The notes: a model not told the origin generated them from the letters alone. 64,000 nucleotides of DNA from an uncultured Lachnospiraceae bacterium (GCA_910585905.1 CAJUID010000012.1:5106-69105), one strand, 5' to 3'; positions 27,557-36,989 are shown, counted from the stretch's first letter. Translations and numbers: made by a program.

Positions 27557-27705
27557 ATTAGAAATCTAATTAGAAATTATATTAAACAGCTAATTCTATT
27601 ATAGGTGAATTTTACACAATGTCAAGTTTGACCCTTTTGTAAATATAGCAGAATCTTGACGGAGAAATGGAGAGGAGGTAGAATGTTGAAAGCAAATTAG
27701 AAATC
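27557..27705. promoter_or_regulatory. three ATTAGAAAT[C/T] repeats in the esterase-marR intergenic region
   Basis: ATTAGAAATC at 27557-27566, ATTAGAAATT at 27569-27578 (12 bp apart, so same helix face) and ATTAGAAATC at 27696-27705. The first two lie at the esterase side and the third just before the MarR gene. They are candidate MarR binding sites. Confidence 0.4.
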
Positions 27706-27753
27706 AAAATATAATATGTTTTGTTGCGTCAGAGATATCAGGAGGAAATGATA

Positions 27754-28188
27754 ATGGATAGATTTCATCAGTTTTTAATTAATATTTTTCATTTGCATGA
27801 AAAGAAAAGCCAACAAGGTTTTAAGCGGCTGGGCTTATCAAAAGGGCAGCCAAAGATGATTGAGATGATTTCAAGGAATAATGGCTGCTCACAGAAATCA
27901 TTAGCGGAAAGTTGTTCAATTGAGCCGGCAACAGTTACCAGTATATTGGCAAATATGGTAAATAAAGATTTGGTCTATAAAGTGCCGGAATTGCAGGAGA
28001 ATGGTATTCGGATCCAAAGGGTTTATTTGACTGAGAAGGGAATTTGTATTGCGGATGAAGTAGAGAAAATTGTAGATGATATGGAAGAAATAAGTTTTTC
28101 CGGTTTTACTTTGGAAGAGAGGGCGGAATGCCTTGGATACTTGAAACGGATATTTGAAAATTTAAAGAACAGCGGTACTGTATTTTGA
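27754..28188 (+). CDS. MarR family transcriptional regulator
   Basis: A 144-residue winged-helix regulator. The recognition region NGCSQKSLAESCSIEPATVTSILANMVNKDLV is followed by the wing with RIQRVYLTEKG. Start ATG 27754 has GGAGG eight bases upstream. The nearer ATG at 27748 is too close. It precedes two ABC transporter genes by about 150 bases on the same strand. Such regulators often repress adjacent transporters and respond to the exported compound. It is divergent from the secreted esterase, so it may control both sides. Confidence 0.85.
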   Translation: MDRFHQFLINIFHLHEKKSQQGFKRLGLSKGQPKMIEMISRNNGCSQKSLAESCSIEPATVTSILANMVNKDLVYKVPELQENGIRIQRVYLTEKGICIADEVEKIVDDMEEISFSGFTLEERAECLGYLKRIFENLKNSGTVF

Positions 28189-28338
28189 CAGATAGTGCAA
28201 TTTTTGAATGTATATTATTATTTTATGCATGAAAAATACAATTAGTAAGACAGAAAGATGACTTTTTATGTGTATTATGTTAAAATTAATGATGAGAATC
28301 TTTTTGTTTTTTGTAAAAAAGGAGGGAGAATGTAATTT

Positions 28339-30711
28339 ATGGAGAAGGTTAAGATTTATTTGCAGGATATTAGCAAAAGTTATTATTCTGAAACAACTGT
28401 AACACAAGCTTTACGTAAAATTAGCCTGTCATTCCGGGAAAGTGAGTTCGTGGCAATCACTGGGGAGAGCGGCAGTGGAAAATCAACATTACTTAATATT
28501 ATTGGAGGTATGGATACTTTTGATGATGGAGAGATGTTTGTTGATGGTCAGCCTACCTTCCAGTATGATGAGCAGGATTGGGAGGAGTACCGCAGAAACA
28601 AAATCGGGTATGTTTTTCAGGACTACAGTTTAGTAGGGCATTATACGGCACTTACCAATGTGATGAGTGCGCTGCTTATTATGGAATATGAGCAAAAAGA
28701 GGCGGAAGAAATTGCCAAAAGATATTTGAAGCAGGTTGGCTTAGAAGGATTTGAGACGCACAAGGCATCTGAGTTATCCAGTGGGCAGAAGCAGCGCCTT
28801 TCAATTGCGAGGGCACTTGCAAAGGACACTGGAATTATTGTGGCGGACGAGCCGACCGGGAATCTGGACAGTGAGACAGGTGATCAGATTATTAGGCTAT
28901 TAAAAGAGTTGTCAAAAAACCGTCTGGTTATTATGGTGACACATAATTATGACCAGGCGGAAGCATATGTTACTAGGAAAGTGCGCCTGCATGATGGAAA
29001 TATTGTTTCTGACGTGCAGGTCAATCAGGGGAAAGCCGAAGGTGAGGAGAAGAAAGGGACGGAAGATGCGAATGTTGTGCAGATGCAGGATTCCGGCCTT
29101 GAAATGTCAGAAGGGAAAGTATTTGAAAAAGAACATTTAGAAGCAGAGAATGTGATTCAGGAAAATAATCCTTCCGAGGGGGAAGAAAGAAGCAGGTGGA
29201 AGGATTTATGGAAACAGAGCCAGATAGCATCCTATTTTGCTATGATGAACCGTAGGACCCAGAGAGGGCGTGCAGTTCTGTTTACAGCATTTCTATTTAT
29301 TATTGGCGTTGTATCGTTTATTTTTATAGGGCAGCTTTTTATGCATGGCGATGATACACTGACAAAAAAGTATAGTACATCTGTTTTTTACCATCAGGAC
29401 CAGAGACGGCTTGTGGTGAAGCGTGGGGATGGGAAAGATATTTCAGAGCAGGATGTGAAAAAGCTGTATTCCGTCCGGCATGTTGAAATGGTAGATTCAT
29501 GCGATTATGCAAATGATATTAATTTCTATTTTGAGAAGAATAGAGACTATAAAATTCGTTACGGAACGCAGGACAGTGCAAAGGGTGAGGAAAAGAGTAC
29601 CATTGGCTTTTTGAACGATGAACATTTTATGATGTCGGTTGACTGTATTTCAGAAAAGGATTTGGCAAAGGGACGTCTTCCAAAAGCGTATAACGAGGTT
29701 GTCTTATATTCCAAAGATGAAAGTATATTGGATAGCCAACAGATATGCTATTTTGCTTCGCATAATATCTGGGGGCCATATGATTTTCATGAGCAGAATT
29801 TGAAGATTGTTGGCTTATTAAAAGAAAAGACAGAACAGATTTATTTTACAAAGCAAATGTGCCAGATGTATTCATTGGAAATGTATCATGGGAAATATTG
29901 TATGCCGTATGAGTGGGTTGAGGAATGGCAGGACTATAGGCTGAAACCAGAATTTATCCCAGTAATAAACAGTGAATTGGAAGGAGATCAGGTTCGCATT
30001 TCATATAACTATGGTGGCAGTATGAATGCAGTTGTGCCGCTGGGAACGACGCTGTTGCGTTTTCAGCAGTACGATGAAAACGGTGAGCCAGTGGGAGAAG
30101 CGAAAGAGCAGACGGTAGATGTTTTACAGGAGCGGCATAAGTCGAGCAAGGCACTTATGGAGGTTAGTGAGGAATTCTTTTATACATTTTTTCCAGAGGA
30201 CAAAAAGTGCCCTCAGGCATCTGTGTATCTTACAAGCTATGCAAAAGTAGACTCTGTAATAAAAAAACTAGAACGCATGGGATATGAAGCACAGAGTACA
30301 TACCGGGTTAGTGTAATGGAATATATACAAGAGCTTGTGGATGAGCGGCTTGTGATTATAGGAATTTCTGCCTTTGGGCTGGCAGCAATTCTTTTGGCGC
30401 AGATTCTTATTTTACGTTCGTTGATGAAAATTCGCGTAAAGGATTATTTTGTTATGAAGTTTATTGGAATGAGAATGCAGATGATCCGCAAAATCAGTTA
30501 TTTTGAAATAGGTGCATATTCTGTGGCGGCAATGCTACTGACTGTGATAGTTATGTGGATACTTCGTTTTATGGGAATAAAAGTTTTACAGGAAATGTTA
30601 TTTTATTATAGTTTTGGAGTCTATCTTGTATTTGTAGTTTACAATCTTGTAGTTAGTGCATTGACGGTAGCTTCCTTCAATCACTTATTGAAAGGAAGGT
30701 TGAACCAATGA
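28339..30711 (+). CDS. fused ABC transporter ATPase-permease (FtsX/MacB-like) 1
   Basis: A 790-residue protein with an ATP-binding domain at the N-terminus (about 1-225). It has Walker A GESGSGKSTLL, signature LSSGQKQRLSIARAL and Walker B IIVADEPTGNLDSETG, the pattern of LolD/MacB ATPases. A charged linker (about 225-290) leads to an FtsX-type permease with one membrane helix near 315, a large extracellular domain and three helices at the C-terminus. GGAGGGAG lies upstream of ATG 28339. It overlaps the next gene by four bases. Members of this group move peptides or lipoproteins, or act mechanically on the envelope. The substrate is unknown. Confidence 0.85.
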   Translation: MEKVKIYLQDISKSYYSETTVTQALRKISLSFRESEFVAITGESGSGKSTLLNIIGGMDTFDDGEMFVDGQPTFQYDEQDWEEYRRNKIGYVFQDYSLVGHYTALTNVMSALLIMEYEQKEAEEIAKRYLKQVGLEGFETHKASELSSGQKQRLSIARALAKDTGIIVADEPTGNLDSETGDQIIRLLKELSKNRLVIMVTHNYDQAEAYVTRKVRLHDGNIVSDVQVNQGKAEGEEKKGTEDANVVQMQDSGLEMSEGKVFEKEHLEAENVIQENNPSEGEERSRWKDLWKQSQIASYFAMMNRRTQRGRAVLFTAFLFIIGVVSFIFIGQLFMHGDDTLTKKYSTSVFYHQDQRRLVVKRGDGKDISEQDVKKLYSVRHVEMVDSCDYANDINFYFEKNRDYKIRYGTQDSAKGEEKSTIGFLNDEHFMMSVDCISEKDLAKGRLPKAYNEVVLYSKDESILDSQQICYFASHNIWGPYDFHEQNLKIVGLLKEKTEQIYFTKQMCQMYSLEMYHGKYCMPYEWVEEWQDYRLKPEFIPVINSELEGDQVRISYNYGGSMNAVVPLGTTLLRFQQYDENGEPVGEAKEQTVDVLQERHKSSKALMEVSEEFFYTFFPEDKKCPQASVYLTSYAKVDSVIKKLERMGYEAQSTYRVSVMEYIQELVDERLVIIGISAFGLAAILLAQILILRSLMKIRVKDYFVMKFIGMRMQMIRKISYFEIGAYSVAAMLLTVIVMWILRFMGIKVLQEMLFYYSFGVYLVFVVYNLVVSALTVASFNHLLKGRLNQ

Positions 30712-33149
30712 TTGAGATAAAAAATTTAAATAAATATTATAATAAAGGAAAAAAGAGTGAGCAGCATGTTTTAAATGGCGTAGACCTTGTATTAGGAAAT
30801 ACTGGGCTAGTTTGTATTCTTGGTGAGAGTGGGTCTGGAAAGACAACACTGTTAAATACAATAGGAGGGCTGGATACTTTTTCGGAGGGATCGATTCGGA
30901 TTGAGGAGGTTGAGTTTAAAAAATATGATCCAAAGCGGATGGAACCAATCAGAAATGACAGGTTTGACTATATTTTTCAGAATTACTACCTTTTACCGGA
31001 TTATTCTGTAGCATATAATGTAAAGCTTGCGTTAAACCGTTTTAAACTGACAGAACAGGAGAAAGAGGAACGTGCCAATTATGTCTTAAATATGCTTGGC
31101 ATGGCGAAATTTAAAAAGAAACTGGTATCCAAGCTTTCTGGAGGGCAAAGGCAGCGTGTATCCATTGCCAGGGCCTTGGTAAAGTCGCCGGATATTATAC
31201 TTGCGGACGAGCCGACCGGAAATCTGGATGAGGAAAATACGCTTCGCACAATGAGTATCTTAAAAAGTATTTCAAAAGAGTGCCTGGTAATTCTTGTCAC
31301 ACATGAAAAAAGAATTGCAAAATTTTTTGGTGACAGGATAATAGAGATTTGTGATGGAAAAATTGTTAGGGATGAAGACAATACGGCTGCAACAGCATAT
31401 GAGCGGAGTGATGACGCAAATATTTATTTAAAGGAAATGGACTGCAAAAATCTTGAAAGTGATTTTGCAGACTTTAAGATGTATTTTGATAAAGGAAAGT
31501 CGCCGGAAAAAATTTCCCTGAATCTGGCATGGAAGGATGGTAAAATTTATATTCAGAATAATATGGGCTGCGATATCCTTTTAGAGGGTCAGGCAAATGG
31601 AGTTCAGATGCTAGATGAGGAGCGTCCAAAGTTTGACATGGATGAGATTGAAAAGGTTTCTTATAATCTGCCAAAACCGGTCAGCAAAGGCACTGCGCGC
31701 CTTGCTGCAAAAGAGATTCGCCGTATGGCATTTGAAAATATCCGGCTTATGGGAAGGAAGCAGGCATTTATTATCGTTATTTTACTTGTGACGGCGGTGC
31801 TATTGTCTATAAGTACGGCAGAGTTTGTAAATACAGTTTCGGTAGATGAACAATCAATTATAGAAACAGATACCCATTATATAAGCTTGAATATGGCAAA
31901 AGTAACTTCGTTCCGGGCTTTGGAGCAGAGAATGAAGACGATGGAGTATATACAAGAAACTTTAAAAGATGATAGTCATGGGGATGTGTTTTATACGCCA
32001 TCTGCAAATCTTTATTTGACAGGGTTTGGGTTTGCACAGATGAAAAATTTATCGCAAGCTGTAAAGGGGTATTCCTTTGTCCCAATCGACAAATTAAAAA
32101 AGGAAGACCTGGTTCTTGGAAGGATGCCGGAACTTAGGAATGAGATTGTGCTTGACCGGAACATAATCAGAAAGCTAGAACAGACAGATGGGGTGACAGC
32201 AAGTCTATATAAAACGGAAAAAGATTATCTGGATAGAGATTTGGCAGTATCTGGGAAGGAAGAGACTTTGAAGGTTGTTGGTATCTGTGATACAAGGCAG
32301 CCGGCAATATATTGCGGCCAGAATATTTTAATCGCTTTGGATGCAAAGGGTGATAATCTAGCCAACTTAAAAGAGCTGCAGGCAGCATGTCCGGGAGAGT
32401 ATGATAATTTAGAAATTGCAGATGATGAGATTTATATGAGGAAAGGACTGTTTGATGCGCAGGGATTAGAAGTTGGAAGTGAGCTGCGTATTGGGGAGGG
32501 CGCGTTTTATTCTTACACGGTTGCAGGGACAATACCAGATAGTGTTGGAGCAGATTATGTTTTTTCTGATATAGGATGCCGCAATATTAGGGATACGCTA
32601 ATCTGTGATAGGGCTTCTTTCATGGTTTATACTAATAATAAGAAAGATTCCACGGAGTTTTTCCAGAAAGCTGCAAAAAAGTATATGGGTTCTTTTAAAC
32701 TGGAAGTCTCATCACCATATCATGATGAGATGGAGGAGTATAAGAAAGAGCACAATGTCAACATGGATGCTAAAAAAATGATAACTTTGATTGTGGCAGC
32801 AATCTCCCTGATCATGGTCTACTTTATGATAAAATCAAATGCGATGTCACGTATTGAGGAATTGACAGTATATCGTTTGATTGGGATATCAAAAGGTAGT
32901 ATTATGAAAGCGTATATTTTAGAAATGGTGCTGATGACCTGTTATACGTCGGTACCTGCAGTTTTGATAACCAGTTTTGTGATTAAGTTTATCAGTTCAG
33001 TTCCTTCGCTTGGGATTGCCTTAATATTTCCATGGTGGTCAGTTGTGGCGCTTTTGGCGGTGATTTTTGTAATCCATACAATTATCAGCGTTTTGCCGAT
33101 TTTAGGTATTTTATCAAAGCCGCCTGCAACACTTGCAGTAAAAGATTGA
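30708..33149 (+). CDS. fused ABC transporter ATPase-permease (FtsX/MacB-like) 2
   Basis: An 813-residue relative of the preceding protein. Walker A GESGSGKTTLL, signature LSGGQRQRVSIARAL and Walker B IILADEPTGNLDEEN are intact. A linker precedes an N-terminal permease helix (FIIVILLVTAVLLSIS, about 350), an extracellular domain and three C-terminal helices. The ATGA overlap indicates coupled translation and, probably, a heterodimeric transporter with one ATPase and one permease per subunit. The MarR regulator upstream is the likely controller. Two tandem hairpin terminators follow. Confidence 0.85.
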   Translation: MIEIKNLNKYYNKGKKSEQHVLNGVDLVLGNTGLVCILGESGSGKTTLLNTIGGLDTFSEGSIRIEEVEFKKYDPKRMEPIRNDRFDYIFQNYYLLPDYSVAYNVKLALNRFKLTEQEKEERANYVLNMLGMAKFKKKLVSKLSGGQRQRVSIARALVKSPDIILADEPTGNLDEENTLRTMSILKSISKECLVILVTHEKRIAKFFGDRIIEICDGKIVRDEDNTAATAYERSDDANIYLKEMDCKNLESDFADFKMYFDKGKSPEKISLNLAWKDGKIYIQNNMGCDILLEGQANGVQMLDEERPKFDMDEIEKVSYNLPKPVSKGTARLAAKEIRRMAFENIRLMGRKQAFIIVILLVTAVLLSISTAEFVNTVSVDEQSIIETDTHYISLNMAKVTSFRALEQRMKTMEYIQETLKDDSHGDVFYTPSANLYLTGFGFAQMKNLSQAVKGYSFVPIDKLKKEDLVLGRMPELRNEIVLDRNIIRKLEQTDGVTASLYKTEKDYLDRDLAVSGKEETLKVVGICDTRQPAIYCGQNILIALDAKGDNLANLKELQAACPGEYDNLEIADDEIYMRKGLFDAQGLEVGSELRIGEGAFYSYTVAGTIPDSVGADYVFSDIGCRNIRDTLICDRASFMVYTNNKKDSTEFFQKAAKKYMGSFKLEVSSPYHDEMEEYKKEHNVNMDAKKMITLIVAAISLIMVYFMIKSNAMSRIEELTVYRLIGISKGSIMKAYILEMVLMTCYTSVPAVLITSFVIKFISSVPSLGIALIFPWWSVVALLAVIFVIHTIISVLPILGILSKPPATLAVKD

Positions 33150-33161
33150 TAGTAAAAAGAG

Positions 33162-33187
33162 GGAAATGCTTTTGCATTTCCTTTTTT
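33162..33187 (+). terminator. terminator 1 after the ABC operon
   Basis: GGAAATGC and GCATTTCC stem, TTTT loop, T6 tail. Confidence 0.85.
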
Positions 33188-33224
33188 GCTGTTAGGAAAA
33201 GCAATAAAAGCAGTGGGTATTCGA

Positions 33225-33276
33225 CAAGAATTGCGGTGCAATTCTTGCAGGGAAATGCGCGGGCATTTCCCTTTTT
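33225..33276 (+). terminator. tandem hairpins: terminator 2 before mbl
   Basis: CAAGAATTGC/GCAATTCTTG (33225-33247, 3-base loop) is followed at once by GGGAAATGC/GCATTTCCC (33250-33271) with T5. The second stem repeats that of terminator 1, so the terminator seems to be duplicated 88 bases apart. Confidence 0.8.
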
Positions 33277-33469
33277 GTCGGCAAAAATTAGAATATTTTT
33301 ACAGAAATGTAAAAAAATTGTAAAAAAATGCCCTTTTCTATTTCTATAAAATGGTATATAATACAAAAGTGTATGTTTAATTAGAGTTACTTTGGAAAAA
33401 ATAGAAGGAAAAGATGTGGCTGTGCAGCAGCTGCGAAAAGATGCAGTTTTGAAAGGAGAAAGCAGATTA

Positions 33470-34468
33470 ATGAATGGTAGCGATATTGGAATTGACCTTG
33501 GTACAGCGAATGTACTTGTATATATAAAAGGTAAGGGTGTCGTGTTAAGAGAGCCCTCCGTTGTTGCATTTGACCGCGACACAAATAAAATTAAGGCGAT
33601 TGGGGAGGATGCCAGATTGATGCTTGGGCGTACTCCGGGAAATATTGTTGCCGTTCGCCCGCTCCGTCAAGGCGTTATCTCAGACTACACAGTAACAGAA
33701 AAAATGCTTCGGTATTTTATCCAAAAGTCCTGTGGTAAGTCACGTTTTCGGAAACCACGTATCAGTGTCTGTGTGCCGAGCGGTGTTACAGAGGTGGAGA
33801 AAAAAGCGGTTGAGGATGCTACGTATGAGGCTGGTGCCCGTGAGGTAGCGATAATAGAAGAGCCCATTGCGGCTGCAATTGGTGCAGGAATTGATATATC
33901 AAGGCCATGTGGTAATATGATTGTTGATATTGGTGGTGGTACAGCAGATATCGCAGTGATTTCTTTGGGCGGCACTGTTGTCAGCACTTCAATTAAGGTT
34001 GCCGGAGATAATTTTGATGAAGCAATTGTGCGCTATATGAGAAAAACGCATAATCTCTTAATCGGTGAGAGGACTGCGGAAGAAATCAAAGTGAATATTG
34101 GTTCGGCTTATCAGCGCCCAGAGCTGGTATCTATGGATGTACGAGGCAGAAATCTGGTAACAGGTTTGCCAAAGACAATTACAGTGACTTCGGACGAGAC
34201 GCTTGAGGCACTCCGGGAGATTACTTCCCAGATAGTGGAAGCGGTACACAGTGTTTTGGAAAAAACACCTCCAGAGCTTGCAGCCGATGTTGCTGACAGA
34301 GGAATTGTGCTGACAGGCGGTGGAAGCCTTTTATATGGCTTAGAGGAGTTGATTGAGGAAAAGACGGGCATCAACACCATGACGGCGGAAGACCCTATGA
34401 CAGCAGTTGCAGTCGGTACGGGTAAATTTGTGGAATTTCTTGCCGGAAAAAGAGATGATGAAGAATAA
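33470..34468 (+). CDS. mbl: actin-like rod-shape protein MreB/Mbl
   Basis: A 332-residue bacterial actin. GIDLGTANVLVYIKGKG at the N-terminus is the phosphate-1 loop. DIGGGTADIAVISLGG is phosphate 2, and VLTGGGSLLYGLEELI is the adenosine motif. It polymerises under the membrane to guide cell-wall synthesis. ATG 33470 is chosen over an upstream in-frame TTG because AAGGAGAA is 9 bases away and the MNGSDIGIDLG start fits the family. A TATAAT at 33357-33362 could be its -10 box, but no good -35 was seen. The next genes are rod/hook-type flagellar genes, the same order as mbl-flhO-flhP in Bacillus, which favours the name mbl over mreB. Confidence 0.85.
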   Translation: MNGSDIGIDLGTANVLVYIKGKGVVLREPSVVAFDRDTNKIKAIGEDARLMLGRTPGNIVAVRPLRQGVISDYTVTEKMLRYFIQKSCGKSRFRKPRISVCVPSGVTEVEKKAVEDATYEAGAREVAIIEEPIAAAIGAGIDISRPCGNMIVDIGGGTADIAVISLGGTVVSTSIKVAGDNFDEAIVRYMRKTHNLLIGERTAEEIKVNIGSAYQRPELVSMDVRGRNLVTGLPKTITVTSDETLEALREITSQIVEAVHSVLEKTPPELAADVADRGIVLTGGGSLLYGLEELIEEKTGINTMTAEDPMTAVAVGTGKFVEFLAGKRDDEE

Positions 34469-34709
34469 AGTTGACGGAATATAGAGTGCACAGCGTCGTT
34501 TGCCGTGGGACAAGGGGTTTTGGTAGAAATTACTAGAAGGGCTGCTTGTAGTTTGGGTTAAGAGAGCGCTGATTTGTGACGATATAGTTTAGAGGTGTTT
34601 GTACACCCGTATAACAGGGTTGATCTTTATATCTGCTTTTGCCGTCTGATGCGGCATGCAGGTTCATTTTCGCGGAGCATAGTGCTCGTGGTTAAGAAAG
34701 GGGACAGGA

Positions 34710-35483
34710 ATGGTTAGAAGTTTATATACAGCCTATAACGGCATGGTAAACGAGCAGAAAAGGCTGGATATCATAAGCAACAACCTTGCAAATTCTGCAA
34801 CAGTCGGTTATAAAGAGGAGAATGTTACAAGCCGTTCTTTTAAGGATTATATGGCGGTGAAAATCCGTGATGGCTCCAATGCCTATATTGATGAGAGGAT
34901 TGGGACATTTAATCCAGGCGTAAAGATTGGTGAGACTTATATGGATTGGACACAGGGCTCGCTGCGCCAGACTGGAAACACTTATGACATTGCGATTGAG
35001 GGAAATGGATTTTTCTCTATGCGTGTGGCAGATGCCTATGGCAACAGCAGTATTAAATACACAAGATGTGGGACGTTCAAATGTACTGCAGATGGATATA
35101 TCGTGGATGCAGAGGGAAATCATCTTCAGGGAAGCAGTGGAGACCTGCAGGTTCCGGTTGATGCCGTTGATATTGTAATTGAGCCAAATGGTACTGTGCT
35201 GGCTGATGGTGTAGCTGTTGATACGGTTAGTTTAGTGGATTTTGCAGATTATGACTATCTGGAGTTATATGGAGATAACATGTATAATGCAGTAAACGGA
35301 GCTGAGATGATTGAGGCGACGGCGGCATTGGAACAAGGATGGACAGAGCAGTCAAATGTTAATGTTATTTCGGAAATGGTATCAATGATTACCATTACCA
35401 GAGCCTATGAGGCAAATCAGAAGATAATCCGCACAACGGATTCCCTGCTGGATGCTTCTGTAAATCAGGTGGGTAAAGTATAA
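34710..35483 (+). CDS. flagellar basal-body rod protein FlgF/FlhO-like
   Basis: A 257-residue distal rod/hook-family protein. The N-terminal MVRSLYTAYNGMVNEQKRLD plus IISNNLANSATVGYKEE is the conserved flagellar rod N-motif. The C-terminal SEMVSMITITRAYEANQKII is the matching helix that co-assembles with it. GAAAGGGG lies upstream of ATG 34710. It is exported by the flagellar type III system. It precedes FlgG and follows mbl. The 241-base gap before it contains small hairpins (for example GGTGT/ACACC near 34592) but no clear promoter. FlgF is the best name, FlhO by synteny. Confidence 0.85.
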   Translation: MVRSLYTAYNGMVNEQKRLDIISNNLANSATVGYKEENVTSRSFKDYMAVKIRDGSNAYIDERIGTFNPGVKIGETYMDWTQGSLRQTGNTYDIAIEGNGFFSMRVADAYGNSSIKYTRCGTFKCTADGYIVDAEGNHLQGSSGDLQVPVDAVDIVIEPNGTVLADGVAVDTVSLVDFADYDYLELYGDNMYNAVNGAEMIEATAALEQGWTEQSNVNVISEMVSMITITRAYEANQKIIRTTDSLLDASVNQVGKV

Positions 35484-35538
35484 TATAGGGAAGTTTCGCT
35501 TCTAGGGTATTTATGAGGCAGATAGGAGATTAATAATT

Positions 35539-36357
35539 ATGATGAGATCGCTTTGGACGGCTGCATCCGGCATGAAAGCCCAGCAGACCAGCCTTGATAC
35601 AATTGCAAATAATCTTGCAAATATTAATACAACAGGTTATAAACAGGAGAGAACAGAATTTCAGTCGTTGTTATATCAGACCATACAGGGAAGGACGACC
35701 GACCATGAGGGGAATCCAAAACCGATTCCGGGACAGGTTGGATTAGGTGTTAAGGTTTCTGCTGTCTCGACAGAGTTTGAGCAGGGAAAGATAACACCTA
35801 GCACTGGCGCATTTGATTTTGCGATTCAAGGGGACGGATTCTTTATGGTAAGGATGCCGGATGGCACAACAGGATATACCAGAAATGGTAATTTTTTAAT
35901 GGCCATCAACAGCAGCGGCGGTGTTACATTGACTACATCAGATGGATATGCCGTGTTAAGCTCAGACGGAAATGAAATTTCTTTTGATGCAAATACAGAT
36001 ACTATGAAGTTATCTTTTGATGATCATGGGCGTATCTTCTATAAAAATGCAGAGGGGACTGTCCAGAATACAGGAATTCGGATTGGTGCAGCACAGTTTA
36101 ATAATCCGGCAGGGCTCTTAAAGATTGGAAATAGTTATTTTGCGGAGTCTCCGTCTTCTGGTGTTGTGCGCATTGAGACGCAGGATGCGGCACTGAAGGA
36201 AAGCGTGATTAAGCATAAGTATCTGGAATCCTCATCTGTTCAGGCAGTAGATGAGATGGTGGATATGATTGTAACCCAGCGTGCATATGAGATGAATTCT
36301 AAGGCAATCACTGCTTCTGATGAAATGCTCCAGCAGGCAAATAACTTAAGGTCATAA
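35539..36357 (+). CDS. flgG: flagellar basal-body rod protein FlgG
   Basis: A 272-residue distal rod protein. The N-terminal MRSLWTAASGMKAQQTSLD and NNLANINTTGYKQER motifs are characteristic of FlgG. The GLGVKVSAVSTEFEQGKI and IQGDGFFMVRMPDG segments are typical of the middle domain. The C-terminus has VDEMVDMIVTQRAYEMNSK. It forms the outer part of the rod that crosses the cell wall. Start ATG 35539 has AGGAGA nine bases away. It is probably co-transcribed with the FlgF-like gene. Confidence 0.9.
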   Translation: MMRSLWTAASGMKAQQTSLDTIANNLANINTTGYKQERTEFQSLLYQTIQGRTTDHEGNPKPIPGQVGLGVKVSAVSTEFEQGKITPSTGAFDFAIQGDGFFMVRMPDGTTGYTRNGNFLMAINSSGGVTLTTSDGYAVLSSDGNEISFDANTDTMKLSFDDHGRIFYKNAEGTVQNTGIRIGAAQFNNPAGLLKIGNSYFAESPSSGVVRIETQDAALKESVIKHKYLESSSVQAVDEMVDMIVTQRAYEMNSKAITASDEMLQQANNLRS

Positions 36358-36428
36358 GCTTGATAGGGCGGCCGTTCTAAAATGATAAAAGAATGATAGC
36401 ATAAAAATAGGAAGGGCAGGGTGGTTAA

Positions 36429-36779
36429 ATGAGTTCAATTTTAGATACTTCATCTTTATATAGTACATATGGTCAGACTGTTACGAATGCAGCATCATCT
36501 TCACTGCAAAATACATTGGGAAATGTAAATGATGATTCTTCCGATGAAGAGTTAATGAATGTTTGCAAAAATTTTGAGGCATATTTTGTTCAGAAAATTA
36601 TTGAGCAGGCAAAGAAATCAATTGCAGGTGAGGAGGAAGAAGAGCAGGGCGAATATATGAAGTATTTTGGTGATATGCAGAATGAGCAGTATGCCAATAT
36701 TATTGCAGATAGTGGCTCTTTCGGTCTGGCACAGCAGTTGTACGATTCAATTAAGAGTAATAATAATTATAACTTATAG
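36429..36779 (+). CDS. flgJ: rod-binding protein, FlgJ N-terminal type
   Basis: A 116-residue protein with the FlgJ N-terminal (rod-binding) motif. MNVCKNFEAYFVQKIIEQA is followed by Y-M-K-Y-F-G-D-M and ADSGSFGLAQQLYDSI. It acts as a rod cap or scaffold. The C-terminal muramidase domain of proteobacterial FlgJ is absent, as is usual in Firmicutes. The N-terminal 35 residues are Ser/Thr-rich. AGGAAGGGC precedes ATG 36429. Confidence 0.85.
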   Translation: MSSILDTSSLYSTYGQTVTNAASSSLQNTLGNVNDDSSDEELMNVCKNFEAYFVQKIIEQAKKSIAGEEEEEQGEYMKYFGDMQNEQYANIIADSGSFGLAQQLYDSIKSNNNYNL

Positions 36780-36843
36780 TATAGTGCTATATAGTTTTGG
36801 CAGAGGAGGAGCGGAGTGCGCTCCAGTGATTAAATATATTCGG

Positions 36844-36868
36844 GCCACTGTTTTTACAGTGGCTCTTT
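36844..36868 (+). terminator. terminator after the flagellar genes
   Basis: GCCACTG and CAGTGGC with a 6-base loop, then TCTTTGT. Confidence 0.7.
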
Positions 36869-36878
36869 GTTATTTCAT

Positions 36879-36965
36879 AGGAAATTACGCCGAACGTAGT
36901 GGTACACCGACAAAAAAGTCAGGGACTTTTTTGTTAGCGCACCAGCGCTGGCGGTGCACTTTTTT
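36879..36965 (+). repeat. 86-nt two-hairpin intergenic repeat, copy 2
   Basis: Second copy of the repeat at 25491. The A/T stem ACAAAAAAGTC/GACTTTTTTGT is exact here (11 bp, 3-base loop). The second hairpin, GCACC/GGTGC, is followed by ACTTTTTT. As in copy 1, it sits just downstream of the terminator of a plus-strand gene. Confidence 0.75.
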
Positions 36966-36989
36966 AATAATTAGGAATGGAGCAGCAGC

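Noticed and set aside
28185..28216. Promoter TTGACA/TATATT after the marR stop for the ABC genes
   Set aside because: Spacer would be 20 bases and the -35 lies in the marR stop codon; too weak to list.
33392..33469. N-terminal extension of Mbl from an in-frame TTG
   Set aside because: There is no ribosome site, and the added 26 residues do not match the family; ATG 33470 has an excellent site.
34469..34709. Sigma-D-type promoter before the flagellar genes
   Set aside because: No convincing sigma-D-type motif was found; only small hairpins are seen.
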